Below are positions 12,596-24,379 of a DNA stretch of 64,000 nucleotides, one piece after another; position 1 is the stretch's first letter; the number at the start of each line of letters is the position of its first letter. Where the stretch lies: NCBI GenBank assembly GCA_030704615.1, contig CM060731.1, positions 69,732,756 to 69,796,755 on the forward strand, read 5' to 3'. The position numbers and the translations under genes are program-made. The notes below the pieces were generated by a model. The model was not told the origin of the DNA. It was given only the letters and a program-made list of their open reading frames with translations, and did not search any database. Origin of the DNA: Takakia lepidozioides. Its lineage: Eukaryota; Streptophyta; Takakiopsida; Takakiales; Takakiaceae.

Positions 12596-14139
12596 AGAGA
12601 GAGAAATGTAGGTGTAGCTCTAAAGACCTATCCCACATCCCAAATTCCTTACCGACAGGTCCAGATTGTCAAGTTTCAAAAGAGAATTTTTTCTAGATTA
12701 TTTACATTCTTCTCAATCTCATAAGGGAGCTTTGCTCTGAGTTTACTTACATTCTCCAGAATGTCAGAACTGAGATTTTCTGGTTTCCTGTTGTACTGGT
12801 CCAGAGCAAGGAAGTCCATTGTAAAGGTGTCCCCTCGAGTGGTTTGCAGGGGCGTCCTTGAGCTTGCGGCGTTGTAGGCCAAGGCGACAAGGCGACACGC
12901 AACTCCCATTCACACCTCTACCTGCACCCGACGTGCCACCAGCAGCTTGTTTCATGTATATCCATGAGACAGTCTTTGATTGCCAAATTGAATCAAGATT
13001 GCAAACTGTTGCTGTTCAACAAATGGTGTTAACAAAGAGGAATGTTGGCATGTGGGCTTACTGCTTAGACAACAGACTCAAGTGCACATTGATAGCCTGT
13101 CCAGAGTCGTGCTCTTACCTGTTTAGTGGGATCTGCTACCCGCCCCTATCCTCTGCTTCTTTAGCAAATTGATGTAACTAGATAGAGCCCTTTAGGTATC
13201 TCATACCTTGGACCTTCCATAGAGGGTCCACAATCGAACAGTAAGCTGTGGCAAATTGTGCTAACAACTTAGAGAAATCTTGGTAGGAATATTTGTGAAT
13301 TCATGATCTGTACAGTTACAATATATCAATGAGAGAACTGCAAACCTGCAGATGGATAGTCTTTATGTCCTGGAGATGAACCCCTGCCATATGCCTTGTC
13401 TCTTCGGCATAGTAATTTGGGGTATCTCACATCTCCCCTTGAATAGAGGACAATTGATGCGCTCCCCAGGACAATCCAAAAGTAAGCTGTGGTGAGGTCC
13501 ATCCGCTGTTGTGTCGACTACCCCATCACTGTCTACGAGTTCCACCACAATGTCATCCAACCTCCTCCCCACGGAACACTTGCATGGGATCTGTTTCCAA
13601 CCATCCTGATCTCGTTAGGCCAGAAGCTGGTTGACCCCGAGAGACACCAGAGTAGTCTATATTGACCCTGGTAATGATGCATAGCACAATGCAATACTAC
13701 TGCCCAAGCTCTGGATATGCATTTGAGACCTGAACGTGGACATCACTTGACTGCAGAGACAATCTATTTGACATAGCATCCATTCAAGCGCCATCTGCGC
13801 TTAGATTAACCTGGACACTCTCGATCAGTATTTAGGCATGCCTGAAATCGTTCAGCCTAGACTACATCCTCGGGTATTATCTATTTGACATAGCATCCAT
13901 TTCCAGAACAGCCATCTGTGCTTCTGATCAATATTTGAAACACTGCCCCTTGACTTAATCGATTCTCTCATGGATCCGTGGAGGTCCTTGTGATTATACA
14001 ATGTGAGCTCCAACGGGGAGTCCAAATCACTGTATATGAAACGCTCCAACTGGGTCCCATTGCCTGCAATACGTATATAATCGTGATTCACTGTAGTTAC
14101 TGTAGCTGATAGACTGCTTGAGGGTTTTTTTCTAGGCAT

Positions 14140-14984
14140 ACGTAAAATGCCGAGATCTCAAGCGGTACATACTAACCGTCGAAGACAAAATAACTGACAC
14201 GCCATGGCAGGTATGGCGCTTTTATATTGTGGCCACGCTTGTCTGAAAGGGACCCAAAGTTTTCTTCACAGATCGTGTAAATATCAGCAACGTCGATGGG
14301 TTATGGACATTGTGAGCAAACAAATGATTGCGGTTTCCGGTAGATTGGTTTTACGTAAACAACAATAAGTGATAGTTCAATTTTCTAACTTCAGCAGTTT
14401 GTGTAGTTGAACAGTTCAATTTTCTAACATCAGCAGTTTGTGTAGATATATAACAACACAGTCACAAAGACACGGTTTCAATGAGTGACACTCCATTCAC
14501 CCTGGTGTCTGTTGTCTCTCCCCTCACCCTGGCTGATGTCACCCCAATCTGCCTCACTCTGTAGAAGGCAAGGGGAAGATTGACAGGTTGGAAAGTGCTA
14601 CGTTCCTCTCCCTCTTCAAAGAGAAAATCATAGAGCGTTTTTTTGTTTTTATTGGCCTTTTGGGTTGGTTTGGAATGTTTGTTTCTATAGACCATGATAA
14701 GCTCCACATCTGATCCAAATCTCATCTAGTATATATGGCCCAGCTACACATTTCTAATTAAAATTCTCTACTCTTTCATTGCTGTACATGTACATGCAGT
14801 CCTGAATCTCTTTGCTTGCTACTGTCTTAACATGCAGCCCGTTCAGTGCTCATGATCATACTGTCAATTTGTCGAGAATCATATGCCTAAAGCTCTAGGT
14901 AGGTATAATATTTGCCCAAGATAAAGACTGACCATCTTATGCCTTGAATTTGCGGTAGATTAGTTGCAACTCAATGTGGAGCTG
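14140..14984. other. Junction between copies B and C
   Basis: Bases 14462-14760 are the reverse complement of sequence found upstream of the long exon in copies B and D (54190-54420), including a short stretch of the GTGACA array. The switch from B (-) to C (+) therefore occurs between about 14150 and 14480. Two near-identical phrases (AGTTCAATTTTCTAAC at 14376 and 14411) form a short tandem repeat next to the junction. No gene is seen. Confidence 0.5.
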
Positions 14985-16091
14985 CAGTGGATTGACAATG
15001 ACGATGAGCTGGGTGAATGGAAGTCCAATACCCAAAAGGACATATCGTCAAGTTTGAGAAGAAGCCTTACCACTTGAATGACAGAAGATCTTGGGCCAAA
15101 TATGCCGTGGACATAATCGTCTTAGGTCCTGCGCCTAGTAAGTATAGACTCCGTCTTGTGGGCCTTCTGGATCACTCATCACTCAGCGATGTTACAGCCA
15201 AAGGTTGTAGGCTCATCCATAGTTCTTAGTAAGATTGTGAGGTTGTATCCTGGGAAGTTGGCGAAGCTCTTGCCTCTGACCTTCATTGGACATCCGTTAC
15301 CTTCCCTAGCGCAAAGGCTGTGGAATTTTGCATACAACCACTCCGCGAAATTGATTCAAATTTATCAGTTGGAGTACTCCCCTGACGTCGGTGTCTCCTT
15401 GCTGGATGCCTTCGGTAACCTCTGTGATACCAAGATTATGATGAGAGGCATGTTGAATAAAAATCTTTGTAAAGCAAGACATAGATTGCAATGGGGTTCA
15501 AGTCGATGCAGCCAAAGTTCAATTGTAAGGTTGATGAGGGCAAGGCATCATTCGAAACCTTCAAATGGGAAGGAGACGTTGTAAGATACCATGTCATGCT
15601 TAGAGATCATGAACCTCCAAATGGTGAAGCTGCAATGATATTTTAACTGGAGGTACGACCAACAGCCACACATGGCCCTCCTATGCAGATTGTTCACAAT
15701 GTCCAAAGGTCAACCCCGATAGTCCTATTTTGAAGCCCAGATTGTAGATGCACATGAAAACACATGTAGCGGAGTTTCTGGTCCCTTCCTTGCGCCTGAG
15801 CTTGCTGCAGCAGAGAAATGGGTCTGTTATAGACAAGGGATGAAGGGTAGGACAGTGGGTATCCAATCTCCGACGTTTAGTGACGAACTTGTTTCGGCAA
15901 TCGTCCATAACGCTGTAGTCTTGTTTGAAACCTCACCCATATTGTCAGAGCGAAGAAGATTAGGGCGATACAACCTGATGAAGTTGATAGTTGTAGAGCT
16001 TGGAAAACAGCTCCAGGTATTCGAACCACTCACAGAGCTACACCCTGCACTTAGGAGCTTGAAAACTCTAGAGGTCAATGAATTTCACTAA
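14985..16091 (+). pseudogene. GMI1/SMCHD1-like gene relic, copy C
   Basis: Matches copy A base for base over most of its length: QYPKGHIVKFEKKPYHLNDR (15017 on), VVGSSIVLSKIVRLYPGKLA (15190 on) and the C-terminal RTVGIQSPTFSDELVSAIVH to PLTELHPALRSLK (15840-16070). It needs at least four frame changes, and a stop replaces the tyrosine codon of the FYLEV motif near 15643. It is followed directly by NAD+ synthetase copy 2 on the other strand, repeating the tail-to-tail arrangement at the start of the window. Confidence 0.55.
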
Positions 16092-17966
16092 AAACTGATC
16101 CATGAGATCCATGATTTCACCGTGGCATCAAACCTTCTTTTGAAGTAGTAAACATGCTGTTTATCTAGTCTAAGACTTGCGGTTGTTGTAAATTGACAAA
16201 AGCGTTGGGGGCAGCAGCTTCAGCTGCTGTAGGATTCATGAGCTGTCTCTGTTCAAGAATCGGCTCCGGCATACTAGCTTCATAAATTTTCACGATCTGA
16301 TCCATGCGACGAAATTGCCATGGCCACCATATGTTGTATAAAAAATGCCCGAGGTCGTACCAATTGTCCAGGTGAATAGTTCTGCAGATCCGAAGGAAGG
16401 CAAGGTCAATACAAAGAGTTGCTGAATAAACAAGGTTTCTTTCAGTAATGGCAGGACCATCCCTCTTCATCCTCTACACCACGCAATGATGCAAAGGCTG
16501 AACTCTCCGGTAAGAGGAAAATATAAGTGGCCCGTTGGGGTGAAAGATCTGATCTAAGAGTTTTAGCCTAAGGTTGGGATAAAATCTGTGGGGGGCCTCT
16601 AACTTGGTAGTTGACTAACGGTACTTCATGCATCAGTCAGTGGGAAATAGTTGTCTACTCAAAAAGCAGCAGGAGATAGAAGAAGGATTTAAACCATCAC
16701 ATTATATCCCCAAATACTAAGAAAGGCAAGACTCCCTTGAGTATCGAGAACACCATTGAGATTCCTTGGCATACCATGCTCTGGATATGGGCAGCACTAC
16801 ATGATGAGATAGATGCACATTAGAAGGAACCATGATGTTGGTGTTTACAGTTAATTTTATCCTGTGAAGTTGTGACTGATTCCAAGGAAGATGGAAGAGG
16901 TGGGACCGAGATTGACAAGATGATAATAGTCAATTATCACATATCCTTGTACCTTCCTGCCTACCTTCAGCCAAATTCATTCATTTCCATCCAGCAGTAT
17001 GTCCCTAAATCGTACGTACCTCGGCATGGTAAGGTGTGAGAGTGGTCATATTGTGTTGATTGATGGAGTAACACTTGAAAAAATTCTTCACTTTCACTGC
17101 CACCTCTGCAGCGTGAGACGTCCATGCCACCTTATGCACAGAATCTGTTAACACAGCACCCATACAAAAGTCGCTGTCAAAGAAGGTAAGAACTTTCTTG
17201 ACTTCAGTGCATATCATTTCCTACCAGAAACTACCAGGAACTCATGTGAGACCTCAAGCCAAAGCTCAATAATATTTGCACCCTAGAGTTCAGGGAATTT
17301 TCACAGTAAAATGACCATGGGTGCCAACAAGCATAGCATGCTACATCACCTTCAAACTCTTGAGAAGTAGCTACACATTACCATAGAGCATGTAGGTAGT
17401 ACATTGTTCCACACAAAAAAGAAGGGACAGAAGGGTCAGTACATGTACCTCGAAGGAATATCTTCCTCAATCGCCCATACATACCCAGCTCCTCATAGGT
17501 CATGCCCATATCAATCTCATCGGTCTGAAAAAGCAACATACATGAGAGCTGCGAGAGACGTATAGAGTTTGCACCACTGCATTGAAACATATTACATGCA
17601 CCAGTTGTGAACAAATTTTTTCAGAACCAAGACTTTCTTCAGAATGTACAGTAAGATCTGAACAGATTCAAATAACCAGGATCCTCAGCCATCATGTCCA
17701 CTGCTGTTTCAATGCTTTGAATTAGGGTGACTACTTCATAACAGATGGATCTATCAAGTTTCTGTTACAGCCAATTGATAAAAAGGGTGATATACCTGTG
17801 TGTACTTCTCTTTGATGGGCTCCAGTTTTGCTGTTGGCAGCGCACTTTCAACTTCTGCTAGGGTTGTGAACCCAAGGTTATCAGCAACCCACCTTAACGC
17901 CTGTCCCATAACAATTTGAATGTTGTAATCCAGCAATCACCCAAAGGGTAGTGGAGCTAGGAAAAA

Positions 17967-18271
17967 GGAACGGTTGCATTGATGGTAGACCTTGGTGAGG
18001 TAGCCCCGAAGACCTTCATCAACATTTGCACTTCCAAGCACAAGCAGGAAACCAGGCTTACTCTGCACCCATTGCATCAGAGAAGCTAGCCTAAACGCAA
18101 TCACCATGTGAATAGTTGGAACGGTTGCATTGATGGTAAGATGAAGACCTTGGTGAGGTAGCCCCGAAGACCTTCATCGACATTTGCGCTTCCAAGCACA
18201 AGCAGGAAACCAGGCGTACTCCGCACCCATTGCATGAGAGAAGCTAGCCTAGACGCAATCACCATGTGAAT
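17967..18271. repeat. Tandem duplication of an NAD+ synthetase exon
   Basis: Two direct copies of about 145-155 bp (17967-18112 and 18118-18271) both contain the minus-strand exon [17 protein letters not shown] plus its flank (GAACGGTTGCATTGATGGTA in each). Copy 1 of the relic has a single version. The two copies differ at several bases, so the duplication is not very recent. Confidence 0.85.
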
Positions 18272-18704
18272 ACGGCTTGTATGTTTTGCAAAGCTCTGTC
18301 TGTGTTCCTCCATGCACCTTATTTGCAGCCCATTGCCACCCCCATCAGGACTTTGACTTCAAACCACATATGCATATCAAAGTAGCAACACAATTGAATC
18401 CTCTCGGGTCTGACACTCTCAAACGTGAGGTAGAAAGACACCGTTCGGTCACTCTCTGCGCAGTTTTTTAACAATAACATACTAGCACCCTCTCCAGAGA
18501 GTAAATGTATATTGTAGTTTGTGACCTCAGGTGTATATTCACTCATACCATGTCAGAGAAAAACAACCTGATGCCAGACACAATATGGAAGGACAAAGTA
18601 GATCAACACATCTGATCGAGGTTATGGGAAACAAACAGGCTGAAGGAACTGAAAGACATATAAAAGAAACTGGTTGCTACTTTCTGTATCAGATGAAGAT
18701 GGAG

Positions 18705-18893
18705 GGACGTGAAATACAGCTCAGAAGGCACCCGAGACAGGGCTAAGCCGTTGGCAGCAGAGATCGTTGCCTCACACTTAAAAGTCAATATTGATGTGGT
18801 CGTTAAAGCCTTGCTTGAATCACTATTTGACACTATGTTCCCTGGGAAGAAACTAAAGTACAAGGTATGGTCCTCATCTGAATGTTCAAAACA
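18705..18893 (+). other. Micro-inversion of one NAD+ synthetase exon
   Basis: The segment GTGAAATACAGCTCAGAAGG ... CCTCATCTGAATGTTC is the reverse complement of 4930-5111 in copy 1, while the sequence on both sides (GATGGAGGGA left, AAAACATAGAGCT right) is collinear with copy 1. The exon DVVVKALLESLFD therefore reads on the plus strand in an otherwise minus-strand gene. Bases AAAA at the right edge are shared by both arrangements. Confidence 0.85.
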
Positions 18894-19139
18894 TAGAGCT
18901 TTTCTGAAAAGGCGTGGACATTTTCACATATCATACTTCAAAGAGAGGGTGAGCTGAGCAGACCTATTCTCCGTGCCCATGTACACCGCATGCAGGAGTC
19001 GATATGCTTCAGCAGTTTTAGGTGCTTCATCCTTCTGATAGTTACCAACACGATTGGCATCTGCAAGAACTTGCTTGTCGCCCTCCTTCTCCGCTGCATC
19101 AAAGTTCCAGGATAGTAAAGTAAGACTTGCACTCTTAAT

Positions 19140-19500
19140 GTGGTACTCAGGAGAACTTCATTTCCAACAGACCTGAAGAGAGTGCAGAGAGTAAAGATAA
19201 CGAGCTGACACATACAGCCAACAATGGCAGCTACAGATGAGCTGTCAGCACCCCCTCGAAACTGGCAACATGTATCCCGTAGCCCCGATACCTGAACATC
19301 CCGTAGCCCCGAACCTGAGGGTACTCAGATGAACTTCATTTCCAACAGACCTAGAGTGAAAAGAGAAGTAAAGAGAGGAAAGAGCGAGTTAGATGCAAAC
19401 CTTTGACAACGAGCTGAAACATACAGCCAACAAAGGCAGCTAACGACAAGCGGTCAGCACCCCCCAAAGTGGCAACAAGTATCCCGTAGTCCCGCTGCGG
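19140..19500. repeat. Tandem duplication of the P-loop exon
   Basis: Two degenerate direct copies (about 19142-19310 and 19319-19500) each hold GGTACTCAG(G/A)(A)GAACTTCATTTCC, an AGAGTAAAGA-type tract and the antisense of the SGGADSS P-loop exon. In the second copy the P-loop exon has extra and missing bases. Copy 1 has one P-loop exon here, with the LINE inserted beside it. Confidence 0.7.
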
Positions 19501-20250
19501 CAGAGATATTCCGAGAGCCAGCAAGCCGGACCAGGAGCTATTTCCTCGTATGGATCATGGTAGCACTCCGCAATATTCAGAATGCTCCATCAGAAGAAAA
19601 AAGCTACTACAGCTGGCCAAAGGAACAGGATGTACTTGAAAGGTGCTGAAGGTTCCTGTCGACATAGCTCTTTTGGACAGTGGCAAAGCAGTCCATCGTG
19701 CAGTGGAAGTTCAAAATAGTCTGTTAAGCCTTACAGGCCTGGTAGTTTCGAGATGCTACATCAGTAAAGGAAGAGCGCCTACTACAAGCATATGGATTCA
19801 CCAAGGCCTTGAGCAAGTCACATGAGGAAGATTGGATTTGCAGATACATGCTGTGACCAATATACTCTTTGTCATCCAGATAAAAGATTGAGAGAGGAAA
19901 TGAGAGTGCTTACGTATCCTCAAAGGCCAGGTAGCCATCACCAAAAGGAACAGTTTCTTGTCCAGTGACTTTCTTGATGCTCTCTGGAAGTTGTTGCGTC
20001 TCCAGCTGGCGTAGATGTATTAGATGATGGCCACCGGGTGGACCGGGCGAGGGGGGGCGCGTTTGTAGCCCCCGATGTCGCTATCAGAGCTATAATAGCC
20101 AAAGAAAACTTGCCACGTGGTGCATTATCTTGACAAGTGAGGGGCCAAACCCTGTGAAACGTTGGGTGGAAGCTATAATACAACCCCATGCCCGATTACG
20201 TTTCCGGGCAGCGGTAGTTTCCATCACTGGCTAGGTAAAGCTTGGGCTTT

Positions 20251-22150
20251 AAGGTCACTTGGGAATTTAAGGGTTAAGGGTCCAACACACAATCTTGAAA
20301 TCACATCTATCAAGCGCCTCTCATTGTCGAATAATTGGGTCTTTAAGTTTCACGTGTGGGACAGGTAGCGTGGACAAAGGGTGGTTTTGGGTGGCCCCCT
20401 CGCGATCCACGACCCGGCCAGGGTCTGCTAGGTAAGGGTACGCCGCGAAGTAGGGTCCACCCTCCTAGGGCTGATAGCGGCTGTTTTCTAGGATAAGAAA
20501 AAAAAAAATCATTAATATAACAATAAGTAATAGGTACTGTGGTGGTTGGGAGAATTGATTCATATTCATGAGGTTGTGGGTTCGACTTTGGATGGTGTTC
20601 CATGTGCATTAATGATGGTTTTCTTTACATGCGAGTTATCTCGGAAAATCCTTTACGTCCCGAGGAGACCCCTGCAAACCCGGACCCATAGTGGTCCGGA
20701 TATCAATCCGGATCCGGATCCGGCAGCTATTTGATATCCTGCTATTATTTACATCCGGCGGATACATAAAACAGAGGATCGCTACCAGTCGGATATAAAA
20801 AAAGATTAATATCCGGATTGTATCCGGATATGTACCAAAAATACCGGATCTGAACCGGATACAAGAAAAAATAAACCAAATATTAAATTTAAAAAAAATT
20901 GTATTCGAATTGTAATGATTTAAATTGATTAAATGAAAAATTAAAAGATGTCTTTTCTATGATTCATACATCCGGATTACTCTATAACCGCCGGATATTA
21001 TAATCTGAATATCCGGACTTATTTTTATCCAACAGATTTTTAAAAGCTTCTACTATGCATAACCGGCGGATATTCGAAATGCAGATTTTCCATATCCTGA
21101 TCCGCGGGATATATCATTCTCTAATTTGTCGTTGCAGGATTGAGTGTCTCAGTTTGGACGTCATTGAGCAGTTTTATAGTGACTGTGCTTCATGTTATCT
21201 TTGCTTTGTTGCACAATATTTCATCTTTATTATCGAGGACATTGGTTCTTGTATACCACCTACAAGACCTATATAAGTAACAATTGTTTTGCAAATTGGA
21301 TGAACTATAAGAATGTCATGGACATTTGAATCTCAAAACACTATTTGTCATTGGCACAGTTTTTCATGCTATGGATTCTAAAACATATATCTAGATGGAA
21401 CCAATTGTGATAAGGACAAAAACCCATGTGAAGAAATTGTTTCAATAGGTGAAAGTATTTTGGAAATCGATCAAACTTTTATCAAGCTATGGATTTGTTT
21501 ATACACCAGAAAATATGTGTTTTTCATTAGTCAATCCCTATTGTCTTTTTGGGATTGGGGATATCATCTTTTACTAAAAAATATACAAACATATAATCTA
21601 TGATGGCCGGGTAGTATGTGGACAAATGGTCATACGCTCTAAGATTTTACTCCTTAAAGTTTTTTCCAATTAAAGATTAAAATTTATAATAAATAATATC
21701 TATAATATTTGGGGTTAGACCCTTTACTAAAGATGTTAAATACTATGCTATTGTTTATCTTTATAAGAATCAAACTAAAAATATATGCTCCCAAAAAAAA
21801 AATTTTTGACTTTCATGGACGTCACCATCTGTCAAAAGTGAGACACCCTATCCTGCATCTACCACATCCTATCACAAACTGCCACATCATAGGGTTGGGA
21901 GTCCATAGCATTTTTTCTCATGTTTCTCAACTTGCCTGGAGACACTTACGAGATAGTAAGCAAAGTTGTAGCATGAAAGCAGAGAAACCACCAAAAACTA
22001 AGCGCAAGATTAAGCAATCCTAATGGAAGGAGAGTGGAGGCGGAAGAGATACTCTAGAGAGACATCCGAGATGAGCCCGAATTTTTCCATGCGCATAGCG
22101 TTTCGAACAACATTCTACTTGCGCATGAGCTCGTAGTAAGTAAGCTGTGA
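20251..22150. other. Non-coding stretch with CCGGAT-rich segment
   Basis: No gene is supported. Bases 20680-21115 hold many copies of CCGGAT/ATCCGG and CCGGCGGAT in an AT-rich background (for example ATCCGGATCCGGATCCGGC at 20705-20724). Such short subterminal motifs are common in hAT-type elements, and the CCCCTGCAAACCCGGACCC start near 20668 is loosely like a hAT end, but I could not define both ends or a target duplication. Bases 21120-22150 are AT-rich without recognisable signals. Confidence 0.4.
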
Positions 22151-22520
22151 ATGATCATCAATTTACACAGTCAAGTGGACGCCTTCCCCACTGGCATTGC
22201 GATGTCCTTCCCCTCCTATGTTTCTCAAGGCACCAGTGGTATGCGGTGTGGTGGAGGGAGCTTTGGCCTCATGCCCGAACAAGAGGAAGTATGGTCCCCG
22301 CTGCCGACCACCCCTTCTCATGATCACTATCTACTCCATGCCCTATGGTTAGGTCTTCCTTCACAGCTCATCGATTAGTAGGGGATGGAAGGAAAAAACG
22401 GAAAACAAGAAGGGCGCGCGCCTAACCATTACAGACAAGCAAGGAGACCGGCCATAAATGCAATATAGGTTTGTTAGGGGCGAGGGGGGTGGTGGTGGGT
22501 GTGGGTGTAGGTGAAGTGTT

Positions 22521-23880
22521 GTGGCGTTTATGCACAAGGAGCCCGCGAAACAGCCTGTTTTCTGTGCCTGCACATCCACAGTGGCCCGTTGCATGGCAGC
22601 AATGCGTGGAACGATTTACCACCCTGAAAAGATTCAGGCACTAGATGAAAAACTATGGCAAAGAGATGAAGAAACAGCCAGATTTGCTGGACAACTGAGG
22701 TCGCGTTGCCCCTACAACTCTTGCCATGGGGGCATGAAAAGGTTGAGGACCCACATCCGACACCACCTTGCGAAAAATTGAAGGGATCCCAGACTAAGGG
22801 TATCCCACCCAACAAACGACCCCGACTCTTTGGATGACGAGTGGAACTCTGCCTATTTTGGGCAACATTGGAATGGTAGCCAACTGGACGACGACATGCA
22901 GATGGAACATGTTAGAATGTTGACTGATGCATTCCGCATCGAAGATGAGGCTACTGATGCAAGTCGCGACGTTTTCCCATGTAGCCCTGCTTGTGGAGGC
23001 CCGGGTAGGACTTGGAGGGGACATTGTTCAAGTGCTGGAGGGTGGTCAAGAAGAAGATGAAGGTTATGGAGCTTCAATTGATACAGAAGATGATGAGTGG
23101 GATGAAGGCAATGATGCCCCGACATTGATCCCACTTATATGACGTTCGAGGAAGCTTTGCGGACTCCACTGTATGTTGGGAGTATTATCGACCGTCTTTC
23201 TTGCACTTTGATTCTGTTGAACACCTGCCAGACATTTGGAGTATCAGCAACATTCACAGATGAGCTGCTAACTCTTCTGAAGAGGAGTATACTTCCCTCA
23301 AATAACACTCTATTATCAACCAAGTACGAGGCATAAAAAATGATACAAAAGCTTGGGCTTAGCTATAAGGTCATTCATGCCTGCAAAAAATGAGTGTGTG
23401 CTTTTCCGTGGTGCACTTAACACATTGCCCCCAGTGCCAAGAGCCCAGGTATGTGGACTTTGGCAGGAAGGCCAGTCATGTTAAGGTATTGCATCACTTC
23501 CCCCTAATACCAAGATTGAAGAGAATGTACAGCATTAAATGGCGCATAGCTCGATTAATGACATGGCATGCAAGGAATGTTAGAACTGATGGTCATGTAC
23601 GCCATGTTGTTGACAACAAGCAATGGAAGTCCATAGACAGTCTGTTTCTAGACTTTGTAGCTGAGATACGCAATGTACGGTTGGGCTTGACCTTGGATGG
23701 GGTGAACCCTTTATCAGATAAGCGATCTTTGGTCTACATGGCCTGTGGTACTTCTAAACTACAAGATTCCGCCGTGGCTTATAACTAAACGATTTTTCAT
23801 GATGCTAGCCCTTATAATCCCTGGTCCTCAGAGCGTCACCAATGAAAACACCAAGCTGGTTGTTCTTTTCCGATGAAACC
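22521..23880 (+). pseudogene. CACTA (En/Spm) TNP2-type transposase relic
   Basis: The product would cut and paste a CACTA DNA transposon. Pieces in order: a zinc-finger-like start with CPYNSCHGGMKRLRTHIRHHL (22690-22780); an acidic linker; EEALRTPLYVGSIIDRL and TDELLTLLKRSILP-NNTL (23140-23330), which match the TNP2 core; PRYVDFGRKASHVKVLHHFPLIPRL (23450 on), a frequent TNP2 signature; RNVRLGLTLDGVNPL (23670); then in another frame WPVVLLNYKIPPWL and LALIIPGPQS (23742-23835). At least three frameshifts and in-frame stops break it. No CACTA-type termini were identified on either side. Confidence 0.85.
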
Positions 23881-23934
23881 ACCAAGTTGGGATGGAAGCT
23901 GGTGCTTTATATAGATTCACGAGCTAAATGAGTT

Positions 23935-24237
23935 GTGGCTGAAATCAATGAGGTGAGTCTAGATGAGAATGTAGATTTTATAGGTTTGAGGGAACCTACT
24001 CTGAATCTTCCAAATGTGGTACAAGAAGTATCTTTACAAGATGTGGTTGACCTTAATGCGAAAGAGACTCTTGAAGCAAGAATAATTCTTAGAGACATTT
24101 TTGCGTGTAGCAATACTGAGGAGGAAGAGGAGGAAGATTCTGAAGATGGATATGATGATTGTTTATCAATGTCCGCATTTTTTTGGAGCTGCCTGACAGC
24201 CCCCCTTCCCAAATTTTGGGTCCTTCGTCATTCTTGA
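23935..24237 (+). CDS. Short acidic open frame of unknown function
   Basis: A 100-residue frame with EVSLDENVDFIGLREPTLNL and a run EEEEEEDSEDGYDD. It follows the CACTA relic without a clear boundary and might be its decayed C-terminal tail, or part of another element. I do not recognise the family. Its reading continues upstream of the ATG (VVAEINEV), so the given start is not reliable. Confidence 0.25.
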   Translation: MAEINEVSLDENVDFIGLREPTLNLPNVVQEVSLQDVVDLNAKETLEARIILRDIFACSNTEEEEEEDSEDGYDDCLSMSAFFWSCLTAPLPKFWVLRHS

Positions 24238-24379
24238 ATACCCTTTACTGTCACGAGTGATTGTAGGCACTACAACCATAGTGATTGTGGGCATGTGAGT
24301 TATAGACACTACTCCAATCAACTACTAATCACAACCTATCAAAGTTGGTCACGTCAGCATTAAGGTCAACTGATCAAAG

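Larger units (their letters stand above)
10585..14139 (-). pseudogene. GMI1/SMCHD1-like gene relic, copy B
   Basis: Minus-strand exons from right to left: YIRIAGNGTQLERFIYSDLD (14100-13950); VELVDSDGVVDTTADGPHHS to NCPLFKGRCEIPQI (13590-13400); DILENVSKLRAKLPYEIEKN (about 12830-12680); then the long exon matching copy A (11530-10585), ending ELHPALSSFKF. The long exon is broken by frameshifts (pieces at 11390-11022, 11160-10909 and 10806-10585). A (GTGACA)-rich minisatellite and a LINE 3' fragment sit between the exons. The upstream exon seen at 56300-56620 beside copy D was not found here, so it may be deleted. Family call as for copy A. Confidence 0.55.
16190..20250 (-). pseudogene. Glutamine-dependent NAD+ synthetase relic, copy 2
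   Basis: Same exons as copy 1, right to left: LYLASDGNYR (20245-20205); PESIKKVTGQETVPFGDGYL (20030-19922, better kept than in copy 1); [11 protein letters not shown] and P-loop exon, present twice (19580-19400 and 19265-19200); QVLADANRVGNYQKDEAP (19115-18955); IDVVVKALLESLFDTMFPGK, which lies inverted on the plus strand (18712-18870); [14 protein letters not shown] exon, present twice (18260-18150 and 18100-17985); WVADNLGFTTLAEVESALP (17905-17795); [19 protein letters not shown] (17527-17440, CGPVSMF lost by a deletion of about 20 bases); [21 protein letters not shown] (17125-17020); DNWYDLGHFLYN (16380-16255), with two bases lost near 16370. It cannot encode a working enzyme. Confidence 0.85.

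Noticed and set aside
20545-20660. tRNA-derived SINE (GGTTCGACTT resembling a B box, preceded by a poly-A run at 20500)
   Set aside because: The B box is imperfect, no convincing A box is placed at the right distance, and no target duplication was found.
22361-22622. Pro/His-rich minus-strand frames
   Set aside because: They come from a (GGTGGTGGGTGTGGGTGTAGG)-type stretch upstream of the CACTA frame and look like low-complexity shadows.
24264-24290. CACTACAACCATAGTG as a CACTA terminus for the TNP2 relic
   Set aside because: It is a short local palindrome; there is no partner end upstream and no 3-bp duplication.
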